Assembly: GCF_002794255.1 (NCBI RefSeq)
Contig: NZ_PGGW01000069.1
Coordinates: 796,877 to 860,876 of the forward strand
DNA: 64,000 nucleotides
Direction of reading: 5' to 3'
Source: Streptomyces carminius
GTDB taxonomy: Bacteria > Actinomycetota > Actinomycetes > Streptomycetales > Streptomycetaceae
The notes under the pieces were generated by a model. The model was not told the DNA's origin, searched no databases, and saw only the letters and a list, made by a program, of their open reading frames with translations. This document shows positions 56,992 to 64,000 of the stretch, in pieces. Made by a program: the position numbers and the translations under genes. How positions within the stretch are numbered: position 1 is the stretch's first letter; each line of letters opens with the position of its first letter.

Positions 56992-57699
56992 TCAGTCGCG
57001 CACGGCGCACAGGTGCAGCAGCGCGGCCACCGCGCGGTACGGGTCGGTGCGTCCGGCCCGTTCCTCGGCGGCCAGCAGCAGCTCCCCCTCCTCGCCTCCC
57101 GGAAGGGGGGTGCCGGGAGCGGTGAAGACCTGCACCCCGTACCAGCGGTGCAGCGGGGTACTCATCCCGGCCAGACCGGCGGCCAGGGCGTCCCGGCGCA
57201 GGGCGCGGTCCGCGGGGGCGAGGCGCTCCAGGGCCCCGGCCCAGTCGCCGGCCAGCCCCGGGCGCATGGCCGCCGCCTCGGTGTTGGGCACCACCAACGA
57301 CAGCAGCCCGCCGGGGGCCAGCACCCGGCCCAGTCCGGCGAGCAGCGGGCCCGGCTCGTCCCCGGGGGCCGGACCCGTGTGGCAGAGCACCACGTCGAAG
57401 GAGCCGGGCAGGAAGTGGGCGCCGGTGTTGCGGCTGTCCTCGTGGATGACCCGGGTGCGCTCCCGTATCCCCTCGGGCTCCTCCAGCAGGGTACGGCGCA
57501 CCGCGTCGGCCAGCTCCTGGTCGGACTCCAGCCCGGTCACCCGGTGCCCGGCCCGGGCCAGACGCAGGGCCTGGTGGCCGTCGCGCACCGCCACGTCCAG
57601 TACCTTCAGGCGCCGCCCCACGGGGAAGCGGGCGGTGATCTGCTCGTCCAGTTGCCGGGTGATCAGCAACTGGCGCAGGCGGTGTCCATCGGTGTCCAT
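56992..57699 (-). CDS. Class I SAM-dependent methyltransferase
   Basis: 235 aa. Rossmann methyltransferase: motif I region LKVLDVAVRDGHQALRLARA, acidic end of strand 2 VTGLESD, and motif IV FDVVLCHTGP. Motif I lacks the usual GxGxG glycines (DVAVRDG). Substrate unknown. The start lies in a 10-bp repeat, GGTGTCCATC, present almost three times, so an extra ATG exists out of frame 10 bases inside the gene. Confidence 0.82.
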   Translation of the reverse strand: MDTDGHRLRQLLITRQLDEQITARFPVGRRLKVLDVAVRDGHQALRLARAGHRVTGLESDQELADAVRRTLLEEPEGIRERTRVIHEDSRNTGAHFLPGSFDVVLCHTGPAPGDEPGPLLAGLGRVLAPGGLLSLVVPNTEAAAMRPGLAGDWAGALERLAPADRALRRDALAAGLAGMSTPLHRWYGVQVFTAPGTPLPGGEEGELLLAAEERAGRTDPYRAVAALLHLCAVRD

Positions 57700-57805
57700 C
57701 GGTGTCCGCAGGGCTCCGTCAGCGTCTGTCAGTGCGTGCCGCCGGCCGTGCCGGACGCGGCCGGCACCTGGCCGTCGGGGGTGGCTGCCCGGAGGTCCGG
57801 GCCGC

Positions 57806-58408
57806 TCAGCGGCGCGGCGCCTCGCCCCGGGCGATCTGCGGCTTGGGCAGTCGCATACGGCGCATCTGGAGGGTGCGCATCAGCGCGTACGCCACGGCGC
57901 CCCGCCGGCTCTCGTCGGGGAAGCGCTCGCGCAGCTGCCGCTTGAGCCGGAAACCGGTGACGAGGGAGTCGGCGACGATCATCACGATGACGCCCAGCCA
58001 CATCAGCAGGGATGCGTTCTTGACCGCGACCGAGGGCACCATGCTCAGGACCAGGATCAGCACGGCCAGGGGCAGGAAGAACTCCGCCATGTGCCATTTG
58101 GAGTCCACGAAGTCGCGCACGTAGCGCCGTACCGGTCCGCGGTCGCGCGCCGGGAGGTAGCGCTCGTCACCGCCGGCCAGCGCCTCGCGCTGCCGGGCCA
58201 GTTCGGCGCGGCGGACCTGGCGGGCCCGCTTGGCGGCCTCCTTGCGGGAGGACGGCGGCTTGACCACGGCGCGGCGCAGGGCCTCGGCCTCGCTGCGCCT
58301 GGGCGTGGGACGGCCCTTGGGTGCCTGCGGGTCGCGTCGCTGCGCGGTCGGCTCCGCGGTCTCCCGGGGGGCCGCGGCCTGATCGTCTTTGGAACGGCTT
58401 CGGAACAC
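57806..58408 (-). CDS. DUF3043 membrane protein
   Basis: 200 aa. A basic Arg/Lys/Pro-rich cytoplasmic N-terminus (KGRPTPRRSEAEALRR), then two membrane helices (about 112-155) and a basic C-terminus (LMRTLQMRRMRLPKPQIARG). DUF3043 is a conserved actinobacterial protein of unknown role. GTG start at 58408; no clear ribosome site. Divergent from pspA. Confidence 0.88.
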   Translation of the reverse strand: MFRSRSKDDQAAAPRETAEPTAQRRDPQAPKGRPTPRRSEAEALRRAVVKPPSSRKEAAKRARQVRRAELARQREALAGGDERYLPARDRGPVRRYVRDFVDSKWHMAEFFLPLAVLILVLSMVPSVAVKNASLLMWLGVIVMIVADSLVTGFRLKRQLRERFPDESRRGAVAYALMRTLQMRRMRLPKPQIARGEAPRR

Positions 58409-58640
58409 AGTGCCAAGAGTACGGGGCGGCCAGGTGTGGACCCCACCCCCACGGGGAACGATCCGGCAACGGTGGGTCGCCGGGCTCCCTACTTCCTGGG
58501 CGGGAGGGAGCCGAGCGCCGATCGTCCTGGAGGAGGAGCACATCCGGGCCCGGACAGTGCGGTAATAGAGGCAGGGCCCGTAGTGTGGGACCTGTCGATG
58601 TGCGAGGCTCAGTCCGTCATGAAGGGGGCGCGCGAAGCCC

Positions 58641-59468
58641 ATGAGCGGTGTCATGAAGCGTATGGGGATGATCTTCCGCGCGAAGGCCAACAAGGCTCTG
58701 GACCGGGCCGAGGACCCACGCGAGACACTCGACTACTCCTACCAGAAACAGCTCGAACTGCTGCAGAAGGTACGCCGCGGCGTCGCCGACGTGGCGACCT
58801 CGCGCAAGCGTCTGGAGCTCCAGCTCAACCAGCTCCAGGGGCAGTCCGCCAAGCTGGAGGACCAGGGCCGCAAGGCGCTCGCCCTCGGCCGTGAGGACCT
58901 GGCCCGCGAGGCGCTGTCCCGCCGTGCCGCCCTCCAGCAGCAGGTGACGGATCTGGAGCAGCAGCACCAGACCCTCCAGGGCGAGGAGGAGAAGCTCACC
59001 CTCGCCTCCCAGCGCCTCCAGGCCAAGGTGGACGCCTTCCGCACCAAGAAGGAGACGATCAAGGCCACCTACACCGCCGCCCAGGCCCAGACCCGCATCG
59101 GCGAGGCGTTCTCCGGCATCTCCGAGGAGATGGGCGACGTGGGCATGGCCATCCAGCGGGCCGAGGACAAGACGGCACAGCTCCAGGCCCGGGCCGGGGC
59201 GATCGACGAACTGCTCGCCTCCGGCGCGCTCGACGACCCGAGCGGGATGGCCAAGGACGACATCGCGGCCGAGCTGGACCGGATCTCCGGGGGTACGGAC
59301 GTCGAGCTGGAACTCCAGCGCATGAAGGCCGAGCTGTCGGGCGGTTCCGGCGCCGACCGGCAGGCCATCGAGGGCGGCCAGGAGCAGGCCCAGCAGCCCC
59401 AGACCCAGCAGGCGCAGCAGCCCCAGGCCCAGCAGGCGCCGGACACCTCCCGGTTCGACAAGCAGTAG
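58641..59468 (+). CDS. pspA: PspA/IM30 family membrane-stress protein
   Basis: 275 aa, almost wholly coiled-coil (residues about 25-220) with the N-terminal amphipathic helix MSGVMKRMGMIFRAKANKAL, then a Gln/Pro/Ala-rich C-terminal tail (QAQQPQTQQAQ). PspA-type proteins assemble on damaged membranes to limit proton leak. ATG with AAGGGGG nearby. Followed by its PspAA partner. Confidence 0.95.
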   Translation: MSGVMKRMGMIFRAKANKALDRAEDPRETLDYSYQKQLELLQKVRRGVADVATSRKRLELQLNQLQGQSAKLEDQGRKALALGREDLAREALSRRAALQQQVTDLEQQHQTLQGEEEKLTLASQRLQAKVDAFRTKKETIKATYTAAQAQTRIGEAFSGISEEMGDVGMAIQRAEDKTAQLQARAGAIDELLASGALDDPSGMAKDDIAAELDRISGGTDVELELQRMKAELSGGSGADRQAIEGGQEQAQQPQTQQAQQPQAQQAPDTSRFDKQ

Positions 59469-59583
59469 CCCGGACGGGCGGCGGCGGGCACACCGGGAGC
59501 GGAAAGCCGGGGGTGGGGGGCATCACCTCCGGCACACCGGGCACCGGGCCGGAGGAAGCAGGTCCTTCGGGAAGGAGAGCGTC

Positions 59584-59901
59584 GTGATCGTGCGAATCAT
59601 GGGCGAGGGGCAGGTCGTCCTCGACGACGGCCATCTGCCCGGGCTGAACGCGCTGGACGACGAGCTGCTCGAGGAGATGGAGCACGGCGACGAGTCCGGC
59701 TTCCGCCGCACGCTGAACGCCCTGCTGGACGCCGTACGGTCGCTGGGCACACCGCTGCCGGACGACTCCCTGGAGCCCTCGGAGCTGATCCTGCCCGCGC
59801 CCGGGGCCACCCTCGAAGAGGTGCGCGCCATGCTGGGGGAGAGCGGGCTGTTCCCCGCCACCGGCAGCCCCGCCACCGGCACCATCGCCGACCCCCGCTG
59901 A
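59584..59901 (+). CDS. PspA-associated protein (PspAA domain)
   Basis: 105 aa. Starts VIVRIMGEGQVVLDD and continues LNALDDELLEEME, the short domain that follows pspA in actinobacteria. It has a variable tail. GTG with GGAAGGAGA upstream. Presumed partner or modulator of PspA; 115 bases after it. Confidence 0.88.
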   Translation: MIVRIMGEGQVVLDDGHLPGLNALDDELLEEMEHGDESGFRRTLNALLDAVRSLGTPLPDDSLEPSELILPAPGATLEEVRAMLGESGLFPATGSPATGTIADPR

Positions 59902-59957
59902 CCCGGCCCCGCTGACCCGGCCCCGGCCTCCCGCCGCGCCGCCCGCGCGGCGGTTCC

Positions 59958-60860
59958 TCACAGGAACGCGGCGGAGGGGATGTACGGCGTCGGCGGCCGC
60001 ATGCCGCGCAGGCAGACGTAGCCCGCCGTGCCCACCTCCAGCCCGGCGGCCAGCCCCACGTCCACCGCCCACTGCTGTTCGGCGGTCAGACTGTGGACCA
60101 GCACCGCACGGCCCTCGCCGAGGACGCCCAGGGCGGCGGTCAGCAGCCGGGTGGCCAGCCGCCGGGAGGTCGCGGCCAGCAGCTCCACCCCGCCCGCGGC
60201 CCCTTCCTCGCGCACATAGCAGTAGCCGCTGCCGGTGAAGTCGTCGGTCACCAGCAGCCGGGTGTGGCGCAGCAGTTCCTCGTGGTCCGGCCCGTGGGCG
60301 CCGCCGCGCAGCCGCCGGTCCACCGAGTCCATCAGGTCCCGGTCGCCGGGCCCGCCCCCCGCCACCACGCCGTCCGGGACGGGCAGGCGCTTCACGGAAA
60401 CCGTTCCGGTCAGCCGCATCGCCGGGTGCAGTTCGAGGCCCGCCCGGCGGCAGACACGGGCGGCGGCCGGATGGGGCGTGCCGCCGCACACGATGCCGCG
60501 CAGACAGGCCCGGCCGTGGTCCATGGCCCGCCGCAGCAGGGCGGTCCCCACGCCCCGGCCCTGCGCCTCGGGGCGCACCGCCAGCAGCGACAGGCCCCAG
60601 GTGCCCTCGCGCCGGGTGGACAGCGCGGCCCCGACCGTACGGCCCGCGGCGTCCTCGGCGAGCCAGCACCCTCCGGGATCGGTGCGGGCCAGATGCCGGA
60701 TGTGGCTGTGCCACCGCCCGGCGTCGGGGTCGGCGGGAAGGGGCAGGGGCGGCCCGCCGCCGGTGCCGTCCGCGGCGGTGCGGGCGGCATGGGCGGCGGA
60801 CCGTACGGCTTCGGCGTCCTGGCTGGAGTCGCGGACCGGGCGCAGCAGCATGCCGACCAT
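59958..60860 (-). CDS. GNAT N-acetyltransferase, two-domain
   Basis: 300 aa. Residues about 60-140 form a GNAT domain (LLAVRPEAQGRGVGTALLRRA); the second half is GNAT-like (DDFTGSGYCYVREEGAAGG, LEVGTAGYVCLRG) with a weaker CoA motif. Acceptor unknown. Convergent with the PspAA gene. The ATG at 60860 or Met4 may be used. Confidence 0.85.
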   Translation of the reverse strand: MVGMLLRPVRDSSQDAEAVRSAAHAARTAADGTGGGPPLPLPADPDAGRWHSHIRHLARTDPGGCWLAEDAAGRTVGAALSTRREGTWGLSLLAVRPEAQGRGVGTALLRRAMDHGRACLRGIVCGGTPHPAAARVCRRAGLELHPAMRLTGTVSVKRLPVPDGVVAGGGPGDRDLMDSVDRRLRGGAHGPDHEELLRHTRLLVTDDFTGSGYCYVREEGAAGGVELLAATSRRLATRLLTAALGVLGEGRAVLVHSLTAEQQWAVDVGLAAGLEVGTAGYVCLRGMRPPTPYIPSAAFL

Positions 60861-60936
60861 CCTGGCCGACCGCCGTGCGCCCGGTCACGGTCTTTCGATC
60901 AACAAGCCGGTGAGCCCGGTGAGCGCGGCCCCGCCG

Positions 60937-62154
60937 TCACGGCAGGGCGAGCATCTGCTCCAGGGCCAGCTTGGCGAACTTCTCGGTCTCCGGGTCGACC
61001 TGGATGCGGTTGACCACCCGGCCGTCGGCCAGGGACTCCAGGGTCCAGACCAGGTGGGGCAGGTCGATCCGGTTCATGGTCGAGCAGAAGCAGACCGTCC
61101 GGTCGAGGAAGACGACCTCCTTGCCTTCGGGCGCGAAGCGGTTCGCCAGGCGCCGCACCAGGTTGAGCTCGGTGCCGATCGCCCACTTCGAGCCGGCCGG
61201 GGCGGCCTCCAGGGTCCTGATGATGTACTCCGTGGAGCCCACGTGGTCGGCCGCCTCGACGACCTCGTGGCGGCACTCGGGGTGCACCAGGACGTTGACG
61301 CCGGGGACACGCTCGCGCACGTCGTTCACCGAGTCCAGCGAGAAGCGGCCGTGCACCGAGCAGTGGCCGCGCCACAGGATCATCCTCGCGTCCCGCAGCT
61401 GCCCGGCGGTCAGCCCGCCGTTCGGCTTGTGCGGGTTGTAGACCACGCAGTCCTTGAGGGACATGCCCATGTCCCGTACGGCGGTGTTGCGGCCCAGGTG
61501 CTGGTCGGGCAGGAACAGCACCTTCTCGCCCTGGGAGAACGCCCAGTCCAGCGCGCGCCTCGCGTTGGAGGAGGTGCAGATGGTGCCGCCGTGCCGGCCG
61601 GTGAAGGCCTTGATGTCGGCGGAGGAGTTCATGTACGAGACCGGGACGGTGGTGCCGGCGACGCCCGCCTCGGTGAGCACGTCCCAGCACTCGGCGACCT
61701 GCTCGGCGGTGGCCATGTCGGCCATGGAGCACCCGGCGGCCAGGTCGGGCAGGACGACCTGCTGGTGGTCGCCGGTGAGGATGTCGGCGGACTCGGCCAT
61801 GAAGTGCACGCCGCAGAAGACGATGTACTCCGCCTCCGGGCGGGCGGCGGCGTCCCGGGCCAGCTTGAAGGAGTCGCCGGTGACGTCCGCGAACTGGATG
61901 ACCTCGTCGCGCTGGTAGTGGTGGCCGAGCACGAAGACCTTCTCGCCGAGCCGCTCCTTCGCCGCGCGGGCGCGCTCGACCAGGTCCGGGTCCGACGGGG
62001 CGGGCAGGTCGCCGGGACACTCCACACCGCGTTCGCTGGCCGGGTCGGACTCGCGGCCGAGCAGGAGCAGCGCGAGCGGGCTCGGGCGTACGTCGAGTCC
62101 GTCCGCGGGCGCCGTGGCGGAAGGTGCGGTGGGAGAGGGCTGGGCGGTGGTCAC
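60937..62154 (-). CDS. nadA: Quinolinate synthase
   Basis: 405 aa from GTG 62154. Condenses iminoaspartate with dihydroxyacetone phosphate for NAD. Three [4Fe-4S] ligands: Cys in IVFCGVHFM, in HPECRHEV and in DRTVCFCS. GHHYQRDEVIQFAD is the family start. AAAGGG precedes this GTG; the ATG 20 codons upstream falls inside the promoter. nadB/nadC are not seen next to it. Confidence 0.95.
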   Translation of the reverse strand: MTTAQPSPTAPSATAPADGLDVRPSPLALLLLGRESDPASERGVECPGDLPAPSDPDLVERARAAKERLGEKVFVLGHHYQRDEVIQFADVTGDSFKLARDAAARPEAEYIVFCGVHFMAESADILTGDHQQVVLPDLAAGCSMADMATAEQVAECWDVLTEAGVAGTTVPVSYMNSSADIKAFTGRHGGTICTSSNARRALDWAFSQGEKVLFLPDQHLGRNTAVRDMGMSLKDCVVYNPHKPNGGLTAGQLRDARMILWRGHCSVHGRFSLDSVNDVRERVPGVNVLVHPECRHEVVEAADHVGSTEYIIRTLEAAPAGSKWAIGTELNLVRRLANRFAPEGKEVVFLDRTVCFCSTMNRIDLPHLVWTLESLADGRVVNRIQVDPETEKFAKLALEQMLALP

Positions 62155-62191
62155 AGCACACACCCTTTCGTCGGATTCAGCGGGTCTTTTC

Positions 62192-62237
62192 GTCGTTTTG
62201 ACGCTATCCATCATAACCGGTTCGTGTCACTTTGACG
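62192..62237 (-). promoter_or_regulatory. nadA promoter with flanking direct repeats
   Basis: TATGAT -10 on the minus strand (62210-62215). GTC-NN-TTTGACG occurs at 62192-62203 and 62226-62237, same orientation, start-to-start distance 34 bp (about three helical turns), one on each side of the -10. A candidate repressor site. Confidence 0.55.
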
Positions 62238-62422
62238 ATGCCGATCGCGTCGATGTGACGCATCCCCGGTCGCGCGTTTCGGGAGCGTCCGGGAGTGACC
62301 CCGGGGTACCGGGTGTGCGAGCATGAAAGCCGCGACAGACATGCCCGGCCCGGAATGAAACCGGGAGGCCGCTTGTTGCGGCAGGCGGCAAGAGCAGTCC
62401 GTACAACCCGGGAGAGAAGCAG

Positions 62423-62779
62423 ATGTCCGTATCGGACAAGACCGCTGTGACGACTGACGGAATCATCCTGTCCGACACCGCCGCGGCGAAGGTCAAGAGC
62501 CTCCTCGAGCAGGAGGGCCGCGACGACCTGGCCCTCCGGGTCGCCGTCCAGCCCGGTGGCTGCTCCGGCCTGCGATACCAGCTCTTCTTCGACGAACGCT
62601 CGCTCGACGGCGACGTCGTCAAGGAGTTCGACGGCGTCCGGGTCGTCACCGACCGGATGAGCGCCCCGTACCTCAACGGTGCCTCCATCGACTTCGTCGA
62701 CACCATCGAGAAGCAGGGCTTCACCATCGACAACCCCAACGCCACGGGCTCCTGCGCCTGCGGCGACTCCTTCAGCTGA
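62423..62779 (+). CDS. erpA: Iron-sulfur cluster insertion protein (HesB/IscA/ErpA type)
   Basis: 118 aa, full length. A-type carrier with Cys47 (GGCSG) and Cys111/Cys113 (CACG). Delivers Fe-S clusters to client enzymes; NadA, next door, and LipA are likely clients. ATG with GGGAGA upstream. Divergent from nadA. Confidence 0.95.
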   Translation: MSVSDKTAVTTDGIILSDTAAAKVKSLLEQEGRDDLALRVAVQPGGCSGLRYQLFFDERSLDGDVVKEFDGVRVVTDRMSAPYLNGASIDFVDTIEKQGFTIDNPNATGSCACGDSFS

Positions 62780-62806
62780 GCCGGCCGGCCGCCGCTCCGG
62801 CGGCCC

Positions 62807-62872
62807 ACCGCGCCGACGACGAGGGCGGCGGTCCCGGGGATCCGGGACCGCCGCCCTCGTCGTCGGCGCGGT
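62807..62872. terminator. 31-bp perfect stem, bidirectional terminator
   Basis: Arms 62807-62837 and 62842-62872 are perfectly complementary with loop GGAT. Lies between erpA and the convergent large protein gene; 28 and 7 bases from the two stop codons. Confidence 0.9.
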
Positions 62873-62878
62873 GCGCGG

Positions 62879-64000
62879 CTACTCCCGCGACCGCCGGTCC
62901 GGGTCGCCCTCCGGCAGCGGCTCGCCCTCCGCGTCGAGGATCCTCCGGTCGCCCACCGGCTCCTCCAGCGTGACCTTCGCGGTCATCTCCCTGGCGATCA
63001 GGATGCAGGGCCGCTCCGGGGTCCTGGGGCGCTCGGTGATCCGCACCGTCACCGTCTCCGCGCCCTCCTTCGCGGACACGTCGTAGCGGTGGCACACCCC
63101 GCCCCAGAAGTGGACCGTGAGCGTGCGGTCCCCGGGCGCGTACTCCTCGACGTACCGCGCGGTCCGCGGTGACTTCTCCGGCTCCTGCCCCGGGTCGGCC
63201 GGCGCGGCCGTGCCGCCGTCACCGCCGGGGTCCCCCGAGGGCGGGGCGGACGGGGCCAGGAACTCCGGCTCCACCGCCGGATGGGCCACCGTGTACGGGT
63301 CCCCGCCGGCCGGTGCCGCCTCGAACAGCCAGGACGGCACCAGGACCGGGCGGCCCTGCGACAGGTACGCCGACAGTCCGAACACCGCCTCCGTCACCTT
63401 CACCGGCTCGCGCTTCCCGGGCTTCCCGGACGGGCCGCAGGGCTCAGGGGCCCCCGGCTCCAGGGTGGCGCCGTCCGCCGGACCGACGGCGCCGGGCCCG
63501 TCCGCACCGGGCCCGGGGCTGCCGGAGTCCGTGGTGCCGGAGCCCGGGGAGCCGGGGGTGACGAGCGGCTTCTCCGGCGCCTCCCGCGGAGAGCCCTCCG
63601 CCAGGGCCTTCCGCTCCGCAGCGCCCCTGTCCGGAAGATCCGGGAGGGGGGCGCACAGCAGGCCCGGCCTGACCCGGCCGCTGCGTTCGTTGAGCGCGGC
63701 GAGGGTGTCCTCGGCGCTCAGCACCGGGTACTCGTCCCCGGTCTTCCGCAGCCCGCCCAGCCGCCCGCTGCCCTCGCTCACCGCTCCCGGACGGCCGAGG
63801 TGGAGCTCGGTCGTCCAGCCGTCGACGGGCAGCCCGTCCTGCCGGGGCTCGATGGTCACGGTCCGGCCGGTCCTCCCCTGCGGGCCGAGCTCCAGCTCGG
63901 TGTCCTCGAAGCCGAGGGCCTCGGCGACGGGGGCGGCCACCTCCTCGGCCCGCTCCCCGGAGACGCCCGGGGCCGCAGAAGGGGGAACCGGTCCGTGGAA
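62879..64000 (-). CDS. Large Pro/Gly/Asp-rich protein, 5' end beyond the window
   Basis: At least 374 residues; the frame is open to the window edge, so the start is not here and the internal GTG at 63940 is not taken as the start. Contains GDEYPVLSAEDTLAALNE, a low-complexity Gly/Ser/Pro/Asp middle, and VFGLSAYLSQGRPVLVPSWLFE. Looks like the extracytoplasmic part of a large membrane protein; I recall such a protein next to erpA/nadA in Streptomyces. Function unknown. Confidence 0.75.
   Translation of the reverse strand, partial: FHGPVPPSAAPGVSGERAEEVAAPVAEALGFEDTELELGPQGRTGRTVTIEPRQDGLPVDGWTTELHLGRPGAVSEGSGRLGGLRKTGDEYPVLSAEDTLAALNERSGRVRPGLLCAPLPDLPDRGAAERKALAEGSPREAPEKPLVTPGSPGSGTTDSGSPGPGADGPGAVGPADGATLEPGAPEPCGPSGKPGKREPVKVTEAVFGLSAYLSQGRPVLVPSWLFEAAPAGGDPYTVAHPAVEPEFLAPSAPPSGDPGGDGGTAAPADPGQEPEKSPRTARYVEEYAPGDRTLTVHFWGGVCHRYDVSAKEGAETVTVRITERPRTPERPCILIAREMTAKVTLEEPVGDRRILDAEGEPLPEGDPDRRSRE

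Noticed and set aside
62155..62214. ATG at 62214 as the nadA start
   Set aside because: It overlaps the -10 region and has no ribosome site; GTG 62154 has AAAGGG at proper distance.

Overview
This window is chromosomal DNA from a high-GC actinomycete, almost certainly Streptomyces. Third codon positions are strongly G/C, and many genes start at GTG or lack a leader. A GlnR box lies in front of glnA. The order glnA, RDD protein, DUF4191 protein, lipA, lipB, then aceE, GntR regulator, E2, lpd, pepA, cobalamin genes, pspA, nadA, erpA is one I recall as core Streptomyces chromosome. No tRNA, rRNA, CRISPR array or PKS/NRPS gene was seen.

Positions 1-9361 hold a large LuxR-type (LAL) ATPase regulator and, running away from it, a FUSC exporter, a metallo-beta-lactamase-fold hydrolase, a type-B carboxylesterase and RidA. 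A 22-nt element (3170-3191 and 5981-6002) precedes both halves of this group, which looks like a small esterase/lactonase/export unit. An ArsC-like protein follows on the opposite strand.

Positions 9400-16879 are an extracellular ester- and N-deacylation cluster: two paralogous secreted NodB-type polysaccharide deacetylases with duplicated promoters, a secreted CE1-like esterase with a CBM2, an HSL-type esterase, a secreted GDSL hydrolase, and a PucR-like regulator. Positions 17024-20902 hold a LysM protein, small proteins, and a two-gene unit. In that unit a 56-residue protein that is essentially a bare LAxTG cell-wall sorting signal is translationally coupled to a membrane family-2 polysaccharide synthase.

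Positions 21046-27475 are a foreign, decayed insertion. It starts with an IS remnant bounded by 27-bp inverted repeats, then a SAF-domain fragment, then an intact ABC exporter plus two-component system whose codon use differs from the flanks, and ends in the C-terminal stub of a tyrosine integrase.

Positions 27544-64000 are core genome. They cover nitrogen assimilation (glnA), lipoate synthesis (lipA, lipB) and the lipoate-dependent dehydrogenase parts (aceE, E2, lpd) with a GntR regulator. After these come pepA, cobalamin lower-ligand assembly (cobS, cobT, and a cobU fused to a degenerate MBL domain), an HtrA-like lipoprotein protease, pspA with its PspAA partner, nadA, and erpA, which could serve the Fe-S proteins LipA and NadA. 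The window ends inside a large proline/glycine-rich protein. Long perfect palindromes separate several convergent pairs and are annotated as bidirectional terminators.
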